Source of the DNA: Platanthera guangdongensis
Lineage: Eukaryota; Streptophyta; Magnoliopsida; Asparagales; Orchidaceae
Direction of reading: 5' to 3'
Assembly (NCBI GenBank): GCA_039583875.1
Contig: CM077155.1
Coordinates: forward strand, 4,638,043-4,702,042
Length of the DNA: 64,000 nucleotides
Numbering within the stretch: the first letter of the stretch is position 1; each line of letters starts with the position of its first letter. This document shows, in pieces, positions 43,669 to 54,639 of this stretch. The translations under genes and the position numbers were made by a program. A model generated the notes under the pieces. The model was not told where the DNA came from and ran no database searches. It saw nothing but the letters and a program-made list of their open reading frames with translations.

Positions 43669-44194
43669 TGTTGAGGACCAAGGTCTAGCGGGATTGGGTG
43701 TGTGTGGGACCGTATATTTGGGCTTCCCCATCGCGTTCCAGGTCTGGGTGTTGACCCCAGTGGGCCCCCCGTGTGGCGGAATATCCCCACCATCCCGTGG
43801 TTGGATTAGTCCCACATTGCCTGCAGCGGGTGGTCCTTGGTGTTTATGTACCCCCGTCCCCCCTTACCATCACCTCGGGGTTTTGGGAAGATGTGTGGTG
43901 ACGGCTGGCTTCCACATGGTATCAAAGCCATCCCGCTGCGGGGGTGTGTTGAGGACCAAGGTCCAGCGGGATTGGGTGTGTGTGGGACCGTATATTTGGG
44001 CTTCCCCATCGCGTTCCAGGTCTGGGTGTTGACCCCGGTGGGCCCCCCGTGTGGCGGAATATCCCCACCATCCCGTGGTTGGATTAGTCCCACATTGCCT
44101 GCAGCGGGTGGTCCTTGGTGTTTATGTACCCCCGTCCCCCCTTACCATCACCTCGGGGTTTTGGGAAGATGTGTGGTGACGGGTGGTTTCCACA
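43669..44194. mobile_element. TRIM-1: miniature LTR retrotransposon
   Basis: Two 248-bp direct repeats (43669-43916 and 43947-44194), each starting TGTTGAGGACC and ending TTCCACA, flank only 30 bp. A perfect CCAAT duplication lies outside (43664-43668 and 44195-44199). The left LTR of Copia-B lacks the insertion and has a single CCAAT at the same place. The LTR contains GTCCCACATTG, a motif common in plant TRIMs. It codes for nothing and must use enzymes in trans. PBS and PPT order give it plus-strand polarity. Confidence 0.95.
43917..43946 (+). other. 30-bp interior of TRIM-1: PBS and purine tract only
   Basis: TGGTATCAAAGCC (43917-43929) is an iMet-type primer site directly at the LTR end. 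GCGGGGGTG (43938-43946) directly precedes the second LTR as a short PPT. Eight bases lie between. Confidence 0.93.
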
Positions 44195-45522
44195 CCAATA
44201 CTGAGCTCTAGCCACCGATCTGTAAGCACCCTAACCGTGAGGTCGCCTAGCCGCTAGACCGCACAAGCTCCTGATGCCGAACTGAACAGACCACCTGAAG
44301 CATATGACTTATTGAAATGGTAATCTAATTGCCAAAGAGAAAACCGCCTGGTCGCTATCCGCGACATGCTGTTTACCTCCTGTTGCTAACCGCAGAGTCC
44401 GTACTGTCCCTGATCGCAAGCAGAGCCAAGTACTAGCTTTCTAGTGCTATCCGCACAACCTATACAGCACAAAATGCTCAACTCCTTCAACCAGTGCGGA
44501 TACAAAAATCCAGTCCACAACAACTGTTCGCGAGTTCACTTACTGTTCATTCGCCCCTATTCTTCATGTGACATGAGTCCTATTTATTGGCACGATGAGG
44601 AGTGTGGTCACCGCCCTAGCCGATAGGATCACCTCCTCATCCCGCAGCAAGAACAAATGTATCCGCAAGCCGCAGATACACATCTAATCAGCCGCTACCT
44701 GTGCAGGATAGCTAGTTCGCCTGTGCTACACCAAGGCCGGATAGCATGCCAGTCCGCTTTGTCGCCAAAGGCCAAGCCAGGACCGCCATCCGAACACTGC
44801 AGCAACACCTTGGCCGCCTATCCACAGACACTGCTCTAGTCGACATACACCAAGTCCACAACCACGCCACCAAGATAGCTGCCGGACTCAGCGGACATAG
44901 CATCTGTCTGCACGCCTTGCATACACAACTCCAGTCCGCATTACCCAAGCTTGCAACCAAGGAACATGGTACTACTACCGAGCTCGGCGGATTGAGTAGC
45001 AGTCCGCGCTTAACTGCGTGATCTCCTCGGACTGAGCCAAACCTGGACTTGGTTAAGAACCAACCAAGTCCACACCACTGGCCACAAGGGCCAGTCCGCA
45101 CTTACTGGCGGACACTAGATCCAGTCCGCCTGCCTCGGCGAACTCCAGTACCTTTCCGCACTGACTGGCGACTATCCATGGCTTCCGCTCGTCGCTCCTC
45201 CAGAGCTAGACCAAGCCTTCTGCCAAGCCGGTCTGTCGAGCTCCAGTCCAGTCCGCTTCTTGCCGAACTCCACGGATAGAGTCGCTATCCGCCTGGTTAC
45301 CTTCTGGGATCCAACAGTCGGCTGAGCATAAGCCAGCCTGGCAGACTGCCGCTTCTGTTCGCTTAGTCCATGCGAACAGACCGCCCAGGCCGCTAAAGAA
45401 CAAGTTGTCTACAACAGCTCTGCCGACCTGGCTATCCGCCAGTCCTATCCACATAGCCCGCACGGACAGGTCATCCAAGTCGTCCAATCACCCACTTTTA
45501 CTTCACCATTTTCAACATTCTC

Positions 45523-45935
45523 TAGGTGTACTTGATTGTATCTCTTTCAAGAGCATTCTGACCTTTACTCCGTGTTTACCACCTTTTATAATGAGATCTC
45601 CTCAGAGTTTAATGTGCCTATTCAGGTTCTTCGTGCTGATAATGCCAAGGAATATGTCAGCCGTCAATTTTTTGATTTTTGTGAGAGCCACAGTTTGATT
45701 TATCAAACTACTTGCCCTTATACCTCTCAACAAAATGACGTTGCTGAACACAGGAATCGCCCTCTCCTGGATGTTGTTCACACCCTTCTCTTACAAATGA
45801 ATGTTTTTCGATCTTATTGGGGTCATGTTGTTCTTCTCTCTTATTATCTCATAAATAGTATTCCATCGTCTATTCTTCAGGGCAAGACTCCATTCTCCAT
45901 TTTGTATCCCGGCACCGAGCCATTTCCTTTACCTC
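45523..45935 (+). pseudogene. Copia-A pol fragment 2: integrase core
   Basis: It continues the 1-487 fragment. A TGA stands where Copia-C has Trp (CTWVYL). Then come VLRADNAKEYVS with the second catalytic Asp, and TSQQNDVAEHRNR with the Glu region (Gly and Lys changed). SYYLINSIPSSILQGKTPFSIL and FPLPL follow, at which point Harb-1 begins. Confidence 0.9.
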
Positions 45936-45959
45936 TTAGGGTGTGTTTGGTAGAAAGGA

Positions 45960-47489
45960 AATGAATTTAGGAATTAGTTTTTGCAATTAATAAAGTAAGT
46001 ACAGCCGTTCGGATGAAGAGAAATTGGCCCGGTTTTGGTTTTGCCTAAAACCATAGGTTTTCACGTTAGCCTGTCCGCAATTCTTGTGCCTTTATTCGGG
46101 TTTTCCGCCAGTTTCTCCTCCATGACGCCCATATCCAAATCCCTTCTCCGCCAGTTTCTCCTCCACGATGCTGATATCCACATCCCTTCTCAGGGCCAAT
46201 CGACGACAACCCCGGCGCTCTGGCCGTCCCCTCACGCTGCCTCGTTCTCTCACTGCCCCTTTCGCTGCCCTGTTCCTTCGCCCACCTCTGCTTCCAGAGC
46301 CGATTGACGACAACCTCCTCCCGCCTCTCGCTGCCGTGGACCTTTATTCCGGCGACGACCTCGGCGACTGGAGCTCTACTTCTGGCGACAACCTTAGAGC
46401 ATTATTTCTGGAGATTTCTTCCAGCGGCAACTCTCTGCCATCTTCTCCCAGAGCATTCTGCTACACCCCTCCTCCCATTCACAAAACTTGCTATAACAGG
46501 TACGTAAGCAATGTAATAGCCATGTATACCTTCTTGGACTATCTGCACTCTATAAATACAACGTCTTTTGGGGCTTGAGTTATGAGGTTTGTCTGGGAAC
46601 TTAGGGATCTGTCTTTTGGGGCTTGAGTTATGAGGTTTGAGGGTAGTTATGGTACTGTATTGCAACTAAGAAGTCATCCACATGCAACGTTTGTGGAAGG
46701 ATCATTAGTTATGTATGTGTTTCGGCACTGTCCTGATTATTTTTATTTCTAGGTTCGGGTGTTTACAATCTGATTGGGTGTTGAGGGAAGAAAGAAAACA
46801 TTTTGATAGTGTTTGCTGGAGAGGGTATTTTACTATTTTTCTTTGCTGTTGTTTCTCTTCAGATTTGCGCTTTAATATAACTACTATATATAAATACATA
46901 AGTAAATAGAAGTGGTAAATTTGTAGCTGGCAGATATTCTGATCGAAGGTTAAAGATTACAGTGTGTTTTCATATAGATGTTATGATTACAGTGTGCTTT
47001 CATATTAGATGTTATGATCTGGACGCTTGCAGTGGTAGAAGTATTGTGAGAGATGTCCCATTATGTATGAAGGTGAATTCTGTTAGGTCGTAGCTGCAGA
47101 GGAAGGGTAACTGTTTTCAAATGTAATACACAGACTTAACATGTATTCTTTAGACTTGACAACATCCTTGATTCCAAGAAGTTGTATAATATTTTACTTA
47201 AAAGGAATATTGATACAATTGGTTGTCTTTATATTTCCTTGGTTCCATCGTTTTTGTTATAATTGTCTTCTTCATCCTAATGTATGATTTTTCTGCAATG
47301 TTTTCTTGTGTTCTTCAATCTAACAAATAAAAATTGTGCTGTATTCTGCTTGAATTTTTCAGAAGTTGATACATAGAATATTTTAAACGTATGATCTCAC
47401 AAAAATACATCAACTTTTGTAATACATCTCTTTATTTGCATGAATGTGGTGGCCATGACATAATGTTTTATTTCATTGTCATATCTTAG
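45960..47489 (+). other. Harb-1 5' region, with three local duplications, no convincing gene
   Basis: A direct duplication of about 45 bp (CGCCAGTTTCTCCTCCA..., about 46107 and 46151) and a 30-bp duplication (CTTTTGGGGCTTGAGTTATG, 46564 and 46613) occur here, as does a 31-bp one (GATTACAGTGTG, 46955 and 46986). A 136-codon frame (46168-46578) is Pro/Ser-rich and matches nothing I know. I take it as leader or chance. The rest is AT-rich. Confidence 0.65.
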
Positions 47490-48828
47490 ATGAATATAGC
47501 GGAGTTGCGAGAGAAATTAATAAAAGAATATATTATGAAATGCGGGCATCTCACAGCACTTGCTGGTGCATGGGCAGCGTTAGAATATATTCCTCTGGAA
47601 CCCGTAAATCGTGATATGAATACTGTCCTACAGTCCTCATTGCCAAAACGCATATATGAGGGTCTAGAGGTCAACTGTTTCAGCGTATTGCGTATGGGTA
47701 GACAACCATTTGGTGAATTGTGCCACATTTTAACTTCTAGAGGCCTTGTACACGAATCCAAACATGTGTCGGTGAAGGAATCTGTCGCACTATTTCTATA
47801 TATTATAGCACACAACAGAAAGTTTCGTGATATTGGATATACATATCTCTGGTGCACAGATACTATTAGCAGACACTTCAACTTAGTTCTTAGAGCTGTG
47901 TTACAGTTAAGTAGAGACTACATCAAATTACCAGAGTCTAGGACAGAACGTAGATGGAGATGGTTCGAAGATTGCATTGGTGCATTAGATGGTACACATA
48001 TTCAAGAGAAAGTGCCCGCAAAAGATCATGACAAATATAAAAATCGGAAGCAAGCAATAATGACGAATGTCTTAGGTGTTTGTGATAATCAGATGAAATT
48101 TCTATATGTTTTACCTGGTTGGGAAGGATCAGCTTCAGATTCAAGAGTCTTACGCGATGCGCTAGAAAGAACCGATCGTTTTGAAGTACCAACGGGTAAG
48201 ACGTTAATAATCAATTATTTTTTCTTAAAAAAATCATCCATTTATTAGAAAATTTAATATATTGATGCGTTAAGTAAGTATTACCTAGTGGATGCAGGTT
48301 ACACCAATGGTCCAGGTTTCCTTGCACCGTATCGATCAACGCGTTATCATCTATAGGAGTGGTCAACACAAGAAAACAACCTTTCTAATTATAAGGAGTT
48401 ATTTAATTTACATCATGCTAGAGAACGAAATGTAATAGAGAGAACATTTGGGTTGTTGAAGAAATGTTGGGCAATACTACAAGAATCATCTTTCTTTCAT
48501 ATACAGGTTCAAGTGCGAAAAATGTAATTTTAGATTTCACATTGTATTTCGTTTAGGATCTTAATATGAAATTTAAATACGGGTGCAAATTATAGATGCA
48601 TGTTGCATCCTACATAATTTTCTTGTTGTTAAGAGGCTGGCTACTGATTTACAAATGCTTGTCGAGGTCGATGTAGACTTAATAGCCGTTGAAGCGTCAG
48701 AAGAAGAAGAAATCTACGAATATGATGATAACATTAATCCAATTCATTCTTCAAATGCTTGGACTCAATTTAAAGATAACTTAGCTATGACAATGTTTAC
48801 TGAATATCAAGCCCGTACTGGGATTTAG
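47490..48828 (+). pseudogene. Harbinger DDE transposase
   Basis: Exon 1 (47490 to about 48195) begins MNIAELREKLI and has a helix-rich start. ALDGTHI holds the first catalytic Asp (about 47985) and GSASDSRVL the second (about 48140). The donor is at 48196 (GGTAAG). A second exon from about 48298 has YTNGPGFLAPYR, then a TAG stop at 48354-48356 (in place of Lys or similar before EW), and then NVIERTFGLLKK with the catalytic Glu. The third exon (about 48583-48828) has DACCILHNFLV. All three DDE residues are visible, but the stop and an unclear third acceptor make it inactive. Confidence 0.9.
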
Positions 48829-49376
48829 TGGATCTTATAAATATATATGTTGTTTATTCAAGTTTTGGTATGTATGCTTGTATAGAAATTTCTGTAAGTC
48901 ATGCATGAATTTAAGTACTTTTTGGGCGCAGTTGTATATGTTGTTTGTTTTAAAGCTGATGCTAGTGTGATACATATGTTTGCTTAATATTTGATCTTAA
49001 TGTAATGAATATACTTACATAGATTAGAAAATGGAAAGTGGGGCAGGGAAAGAGAAATCGTATATTCATTGGACAAATGATATGGATCGTACTCTTTCCA
49101 GTGTTTTGCTCGAGGAGCACGGTAAAGTTCACAAAACGCCGAATGTATGGAAAGCGGTGGCCTTCACAGCAACAATCAAGGTCATGAAAGATTTACATAA
49201 TCTGGACTTCACAAAGGAGAAGATCATGGTCAGGTTGAAGACATGAAATAAATATTATAAGGAGGTATCCACAATGTTGGACACAAGTGGTTTCGGATGG
49301 GACTGGGAAAAAAATACCGCGAAAGTCGACAGTGAAGAAGTTTAGGCCAATTATGTCAAGGTATGTTCATTTATCG

Positions 49377-51126
49377 TGAAAGTGCAGGTTAGATCTGAAA
49401 TACTCTAGAGGGGGGGGGGGGTGAATAGAGTATTGTGATCTCTACAATTTTTTTTTACAACTTTTGCTGTAATCCTAGGTGAACAGATTAGCAAATAAAA
49501 TAATAAATACAGCAACCTAACCAATCACAAAACACATCCAAAACAAAAGAAAAAGGGCAACCAGACGACACAAGAAATTTATAGTGGTTCCCCAACCTGG
49601 GTACATCCACTCTTCTACCACCCTGGTAGGAATCCACTCAGGTTTTTGATCAGGTGCCTGACACCAATGAGCTTTTGTTCAGGTGCTCAAAAACCAAAAC
49701 CTCAAGTCTTTTGGTAGGAGACTTTCAACCAGGAATAATTTTGAAGGGACTTAAAACCCTGTACAGAGAATGGAAAAAGGTGATGGAGTCTTCTCTTTCC
49801 CAATAGCAACTGAGAAGACTTGTGGATTGATTTTAGCAGATTGCTCCCCCTGAGATCTTGAATGGATCAGGAATTCTGGAGCACTGCTTCAGGGTGATAG
49901 GTCTTCAAAGACTGATTGCCTTGACCAGAGATTGCTTCAGGAACTTCTTTGACAGATAGAGATTGTTGTCCTTCTGAAGTTGTCCTGTAGTATTGAAGGA
50001 AGAAGACTCTTGATAGTGATTGAATGTTCTTCTTCTTGATGATGTTCTATGGCCTAGGCTGATTGCAGAAAAAAATTTTTGATTTCTGTAAGATTGTTCT
50101 TGAGTACAATGTCTGTCAGTGTGTCTGTATGACTGCTTAATCTGTTTCTTCTCTAACTAAAGACTGACTGGAGAACATTCGAAATTTGAAACCTTGAGCA
50201 GTAATTGCACTCGGCCTAGGAAGGAAGCGACAATCAATGATTTCCCTGACTGTCCCATGGAAAGATGATATGTAATAATCCATGATCAATGCTCTTTCCA
50301 ACGGTAACATTCCGAGAAGATTGAGCATTAATTACTCAGGAATCATCGCCAAGAAAAGGGATGGAAAACTGATGAAGACCTAATCTGGAATCGTCGAACG
50401 AAGAACAGGAATCGTCGAGCTGAGTTCATAGTTCGTCGAGCTGAGCTGATGAGTTCGTCGACCAGATAATAGCAATTAGTCTTCAAGGGAATCTTGTCAA
50501 TTCTGCTACAATCTTCGTCGAACTGACAATCTTCATTCGTCGAACAGACAATCAAATTCGTCGAACTGAGATCCAAAATCGTCGACTGAAGAATGATTGT
50601 GGACTTAGAATCTGAGAAGTCTCTAACTGAGAAGGATTCAAATCGTCGACCAGAAATCGTCGAGTAGAGTACTGAGTTCGTCGACCTGACAAGTTGACTT
50701 CGTCGTGCTGAGAAGTTGTGAATTTGAGGTCCAAGTTCGTCGAGCTCAGAATCTTGTTCGTCGACCAAAGCCTGAAGTTGGACTTAGAAAAATCTGGAGT
50801 TACCCTGACTTTAGTTTGTTGAAGTGTCCCAATTTTCGTCAAACAGAGAATGCAGATCGTCGAGCTCAGCACAGAGAAATGTCTCAAGATCGTCGAGCTG
50901 AGAACACCTTTCATTGAACTGAGTTCGACGAACGTCGAACTCATTTTACTTAGTCTGGAAATCTTCTAATTCTTGAGTCTCTGATGGTCTTGTTGATAGC
51001 TGGTCCATCTGATATTGACTCTAAGGACTTGGCCTAGACTCTAGGACACAAATTTGACCCTGGCTATACATGTTCGGTCACATCCTAAGTTAGTGAACCT
51101 AACCCAAATCAACTAGGGATCCAATA
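49377..51126 (-). repeat. Sire-4 3' LTR
   Basis: It is the plus-strand TGAAAG to CCAATA end (CCAACA in the partner; one C>T change). It has a G-run at about 49410, the conserved TTTATAGTGGTTCCCC block at about 49577 and about 17 TCGTCGA-type words at 50390-50945. Confidence 0.92.
50390..50945. repeat. Sire-4 LTR array of TCGTCGA words (left LTR)
   Basis: About 17 copies of TCGTCGA followed by AC, GC or CC occur, often with CTGAG after, at 15-60 bp spacing. The last unit (TTCGACGAACGTCGAAC, about 50927) is palindromic. The right LTR has the same array at 57240-57790 with a few C>T changes. Confidence 0.88.
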
Positions 51127-51136
51127 ATCTCCCCCT
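51127..51136 (-). other. Polypurine tract of Sire-4
   Basis: ATCTCCCCCT on the plus strand, AGGGGGAGAT on the minus strand, directly precedes the 3' LTR. Confidence 0.9.
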
Positions 51137-51320
51137 ATTTGGGTGAGGTTACTAAGAGACTCAAAACAGATAAATACACAGATAAACAAAGCAAGAAAAA
51201 GAAATATATCTGGCAGAGAATTACTAACACATGCAGCAGATATATATATACATAGACTTCATTTAAATAAATAACATAGTTTGAAAACAAATGCAAAAAG
51301 AAATTGAAACAAAATAAAGA

Positions 51321-52853
51321 TTACTTCTTTGGCTTCTTCTGCATGGACTTGTCTTCTTTTGTCTTTTCTCCTGGCTTTTTAAAGATAATTTCTCTATTAG
51401 GATCTAAAGCCTGTGCCTGAGTCATTATCATGTCAGTTGCCCCAATGATCTTCAGTGATGTAGCTCTGGGGACAACTGCTTCAGGATGGAGCTTCATGTA
51501 ATCATCAACATTGAAGAGCTTGTTGTCTTTATCAAATTTTTTTAATTCTTCCTTCCTATACTTTGATATAGTTGTAAAACCTGGTATGTCTTTACCTTCA
51601 GCTTTAGCTTTATTAATTAATGATAGGACAATCAGTTCCTGGAATCTGGCCATTTTTGCAGTGTTGGCTGTTTCAGGATCTTCAAATGGAATAGGAGGAG
51701 AGTAAGATCTTTTAGGACTGTCAGCTTTCTATTCTTCAGAGATTTGTTGCTGTTGCTGCTGAGGCTGTTGATGCTGTTGATGTTGTTGCTGTGAAGATTG
51801 TTGATTACCTGAAGATTGTTGCCTCTGCTGGTAGCCTCCTGAAGACTTGCTCTGATGTCTTTGATAGGTTTGCACATGAGCAGGCTTTGAAGTTGAGGAA
51901 CTGGAAGCACCAGTAGCTGGAGGAGGTGGAGGAGGTGGATCCTTTCTGAATCTATGAACTGGTGGAGGAGAGTATCTCCTACTTCTTTTCCTTTCCTTTT
52001 GCTGGTTCTTTGATAACCACATCAAAGCAGGCATTCCCTTATAAGGAGTAACATTATGCAAAATATAGTAGGGAGTGTAAGCAGTTGGATTGGGCTTAGG
52101 AGCAGGAGGAGGAGGAGCCTTCCTTTTCTTTGACAACATTTGCTTTTTCTTTGAAGCTTCTTCATCTGAATCATCTTCATCTTCATCTTCATCATCTTCA
52201 CTACCAGAACCCTGAGGGTTATCATATAAATCATCCAATGCTTTTAAAGCTTTATCATCAATAACAGCCTTTGCTATAGCAGAAGCAGAAGTTGAAGTTT
52301 CAACAACTGGAATTTCAGTAGTAGTGGAAGAGGAAACTGTACAGGAATCAGAAGCAATTGGGACAGAGCTTTCAGCTGCTGCCTTATTTTCGTCTTCAAT
52401 ATCAGCCAAGATTAACTCATCCAGATCTGGCATTGGTGAGTCATCCATAACAAAAATAGGTGTTGAGATGGCTTCTGGAATAACTTTAGATGTTGGAGCA
52501 ACAACAGGAATTGCAAAACTATCACAGAGTTGCTTAGCAACTGCTGGACTTATTGGAGATGTATAGGGCACAATAGCCAACTGTGGCTTAGTAAAGTCTG
52601 CTGGAAGAGACTGCATATGTATAGTATCAAAAGCTTGCAGTAATTCTTGTAAGTTAACTGTGGGATTGAGGATAAAATCACCAACAGTTGCAGCAATATC
52701 CATATCAGCAATGTCCATATCAGTATTAATAAAATCAATTAAATCTGTATCTGTACAATCTGGATAAACTTCATGTAAATTAACTGGAGAATCTGCAGTA
52801 TCTGCTGGAGCTAAAGTATCTGAAGCTGGTGCTGCTGCTTCATCATTAGGCAT
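51321..52853 (-). pseudogene. Sire-4 second 3' frame: acidic, Pro/Gln-rich protein with one stop
   Basis: From Met at 52853 (374 codons) it runs: acidic N-terminus (DCTDTDLIDFINTD), Ser/Thr-rich middle, strongly acidic run (SEDDEDEDEDDSDEE), basic KKRKAPPPPAPKP, a short ordered-looking part (YYILHNVTPYKGMPALMW), poly-Pro, then a Gln/Ser/His-rich run. A TAG at 51729 interrupts it. The same frame goes on to 51321 with 110 more codons after Met (MARFQELIVLSLINKAKAEG). I do not know the family. In position it follows the env-like gene and ends before the PPT. Its start codon overlaps a perfect AGGGGGAGAT. Confidence 0.7.
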
Positions 52854-52861
52854 CTCCCCCT
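52852..52861 (-). other. Internal PPT-like 10-mer in Sire-4
   Basis: AGGGGGAGAT on the minus strand is identical to the true PPT at 51127-51136. The AT at its end is part of the start codon of the downstream frame. Confidence 0.7.
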
Positions 52862-52869
52862 GCCTGGGT

Positions 52870-54009
52870 TCAGTGGGGACTAAGGCCAGGCCCTGGACTG
52901 AGGAGGGGGCAGCAGTAAGGGTAGAAATTTGGACAGATAAAGATTGAATGGAGGAAGCAGGAGGTGTAATGGCCTTTGCTAAAAAGGGATTTTAGAAGGG
53001 GGGTAATGATGGTGAGGATGGAGGATATGGTAGTGGGATCAAATGAGGAAGTTGGAGAGGATGTTGCATTGGGTGTGGAGGAGGGAGCAACTAGTGATGG
53101 AATAGGGGATAAATGAGGGGGAAGTGGGGACTGTGGAGGTGTAGGAATAGATGTGTCATGAGGTGAAGCAGGGGGTGTCGAAATGTTAGTAATGTCAAGT
53201 GGTGGAGATGAAGGTGGAGTAGGCACATGAGTATGCTTTTGTGAGTGAAGAGTTGAAGAAGGAATGAGAGAGGAAGGGAGAGGTTTTGCTGGAAGGGGGG
53301 CTGGAAGAGATGGTGGAGTGTGATGAATCTCCTCAGTAGGTGTGGGAGTGGATTTAACAGCCCTGGTGCCTTCAGAAGCTGGGGTGGAAGAGGTAGAAGC
53401 CTTTGTGGTCTTGGTGATTGTCCTCTCCCACCTACCAAATAAGGCACAAGTCAGCCTTTTACTGACATTAATGAATATGGTCGGGGAGACCAGGGATTCA
53501 GCAGCCTTTTCCTTTAGGAAGATCCCTAGGATCCTTCCAAAATAGACTTCCTTCTTGGAATTCTTCTTCTTAATCAAGTCAAACAGCAGTTGTGCCCAGT
53601 CTATTTGTTTCTTGTTGACAATGACACATATGACCAGAAATTGTTGTCTGGTGATGTAGTCGTGTGCTGTATGTTTCCCGAGCAGCACTTTACCCACCAA
53701 ATCTGCTAAGAATTTATAAGGGGCAGACATATGTTTCTTCAAAAGTTTGTTAGGGTTGTCACCAGCATAACCCATCAGATTCAGCAACATAGTAAACTCT
53801 TCAGAATCAATCTCTAAATCCTCTTCTCCAGTTGTCAAACCAAAAATTTCAGTTAAAGTGGCGGGGGTTAAGGAGACGGCATTACCGGCGATTGTTCCTA
53901 TCATGACATTGTCTTCAGAAATGATTGAAGTATAAACCCATTCCCTTATTTCAGTTCCGGCCAACTTTATCCAGGTGGTCATTAAGTTCTTCAGATTTTG
54001 TTCTTCCAA
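52870..54009 (-). CDS. Sire-4 env-like protein, 379 codons
   Basis: The open frame has an ordered N-terminal part of about 195 residues (MEEQNLKNLMTTWIKLAG, GNAVSLTPATLTEIFGLTTG, YDITRQQFLV-like, GRILGIFLKEKAAES). A long Pro/Ser/Thr-rich tail follows (PSLPAPLPAKPLPSS). A modest hydrophobic stretch (TISSILTIITPLLKSLF) and a Cys-rich end come last. Position (after pol, before PPT) and the LTP..L.EIFGL pattern match what is called the envelope-like gene of Sireviruses, also seen as a plant transposon-protein domain. I see no signal peptide, so a true envelope role is unproven. Confidence 0.75.
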   Translation of the reverse strand: MEEQNLKNLMTTWIKLAGTEIREWVYTSIISEDNVMIGTIAGNAVSLTPATLTEIFGLTTGEEDLEIDSEEFTMLLNLMGYAGDNPNKLLKKHMSAPYKFLADLVGKVLLGKHTAHDYITRQQFLVICVIVNKKQIDWAQLLFDLIKKKNSKKEVYFGRILGIFLKEKAAESLVSPTIFINVSKRLTCALFGRWERTITKTTKASTSSTPASEGTRAVKSTPTPTEEIHHTPPSLPAPLPAKPLPSSLIPSSTLHSQKHTHVPTPPSSPPLDITNISTPPASPHDTSIPTPPQSPLPPHLSPIPSLVAPSSTPNATSSPTSSFDPTTISSILTIITPLLKSLFSKGHYTSCFLHSIFICPNFYPYCCPLLSPGPGLSPH

Positions 54010-54639
54010 AAGTTCTAGAATGTAGAGGAAGATTGGGTCTGAGTGCTGGAAAGAGTCGAAGTCGACTTCAAGTCGGAGTCAAACTTCATTGCAGCTAAAG
54101 CTCCTGCTGGAATCGCCATTGAGATAACCTGCAAGAAGGATAGAGAAAACGGCGATCAAGAGCAAGGGAACAAAAAGCGTGGGATGGAGGTCGAAGAAAA
54201 CCTAGATATAAGGTTTTCCAAAATATGAATCGACAATCTCCGTTCCACGAAAAAGAAACAGTTCTTCGAACTGAGTTCGACGAAATAAATTATAGATAAA
54301 TAATTCGTCCATCTCATCCTGAAGAAACGAAGACAGTTCGTCGAACTCCGTTCGACAAAATATCTTCTGAAGCAAAGTTCGTCGATCTCCGGTTGACGAA
54401 AGTTGTTTCCACACAGAGAATTCATCGATCTCCGTTCGACGAGCATCTCTCAAACTTTCCCTAATTCGTCGAACTCCGTTCGACTAACTCTGGAAAATTC
54501 ATCGAATGCAGACAGAAGTTAATTTAACTCTTCTCCATTGAACATTCCCAGCTGATTTATAAAGAACAGATGATTTTTCTCATCCAAGGGTTTGGTGAAA
54601 ATGTCTGCTCTCTGTAAATCAGTAGGAATATGGATTAAG
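54010..54639 (-). promoter_or_regulatory. Spacer between pol and env-like gene with a hairpin array (54228-54505)
   Basis: Five clear hairpins of the type TTCGTCGAAC-TCC-GTTCGACGAA (arms up to 10 bp) start at 54262, 54337, 54378, 54421 and 54465, with a weaker one near 54229. On the minus strand they lie 220-480 bp before the env-like start. A TTATATC sequence lies between (about 54213). The hairpins differ from the LTR array of the same element, where arms are not paired so regularly. Confidence 0.8.

Larger units (their letters stand above)
488..45517 (-). mobile_element. Copia-B: internally deleted Ty1/copia element carrying four later insertions
   Basis: The element reads on the minus strand from its 5' LTR (43376-45517) to its 3' LTR (488-1388 plus 8490-9185). 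Its own interior is only about 2.4 kb once insertions are removed. It holds gag pieces, a GAG-pre-integrase domain and parts of integrase. I find no protease active site and no RT or RNase H, so it was a deletion derivative dependent on help in trans. PBS (TGGTATTAGAG), TSD and TG...CA ends are all present. The gag type (NFVKWKSCMESYLLGEDFW) differs from the Sirevirus type of the Sire elements. Confidence 0.88.
43376..45517 (-). repeat. Copia-B 5' LTR, carrying TRIM-1
   Basis: It is 2,142 bp including TRIM-1 (526 bp plus a 5-bp duplication), so about 1.6 kb by itself, like the left LTR. It starts TGTTGAATTTT and ends TTTTCAACA. It is rich in CCAGTCCGC and ACTGGCGGAC words. It is followed by the TTCTC duplication. 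Confidence 0.9.

Noticed and set aside
43669..44194. Simple tandem duplication of 278 bp within the LTR
   Set aside because: The PBS, purine tract, TG...CA ends and perfect CCAAT flanks absent from the other LTR show a retrotransposon insertion.
46168..46578. 136-codon frame as a third Harbinger gene
   Set aside because: It spans part of a local duplication, is of low complexity and has no known counterpart in the superfamily.
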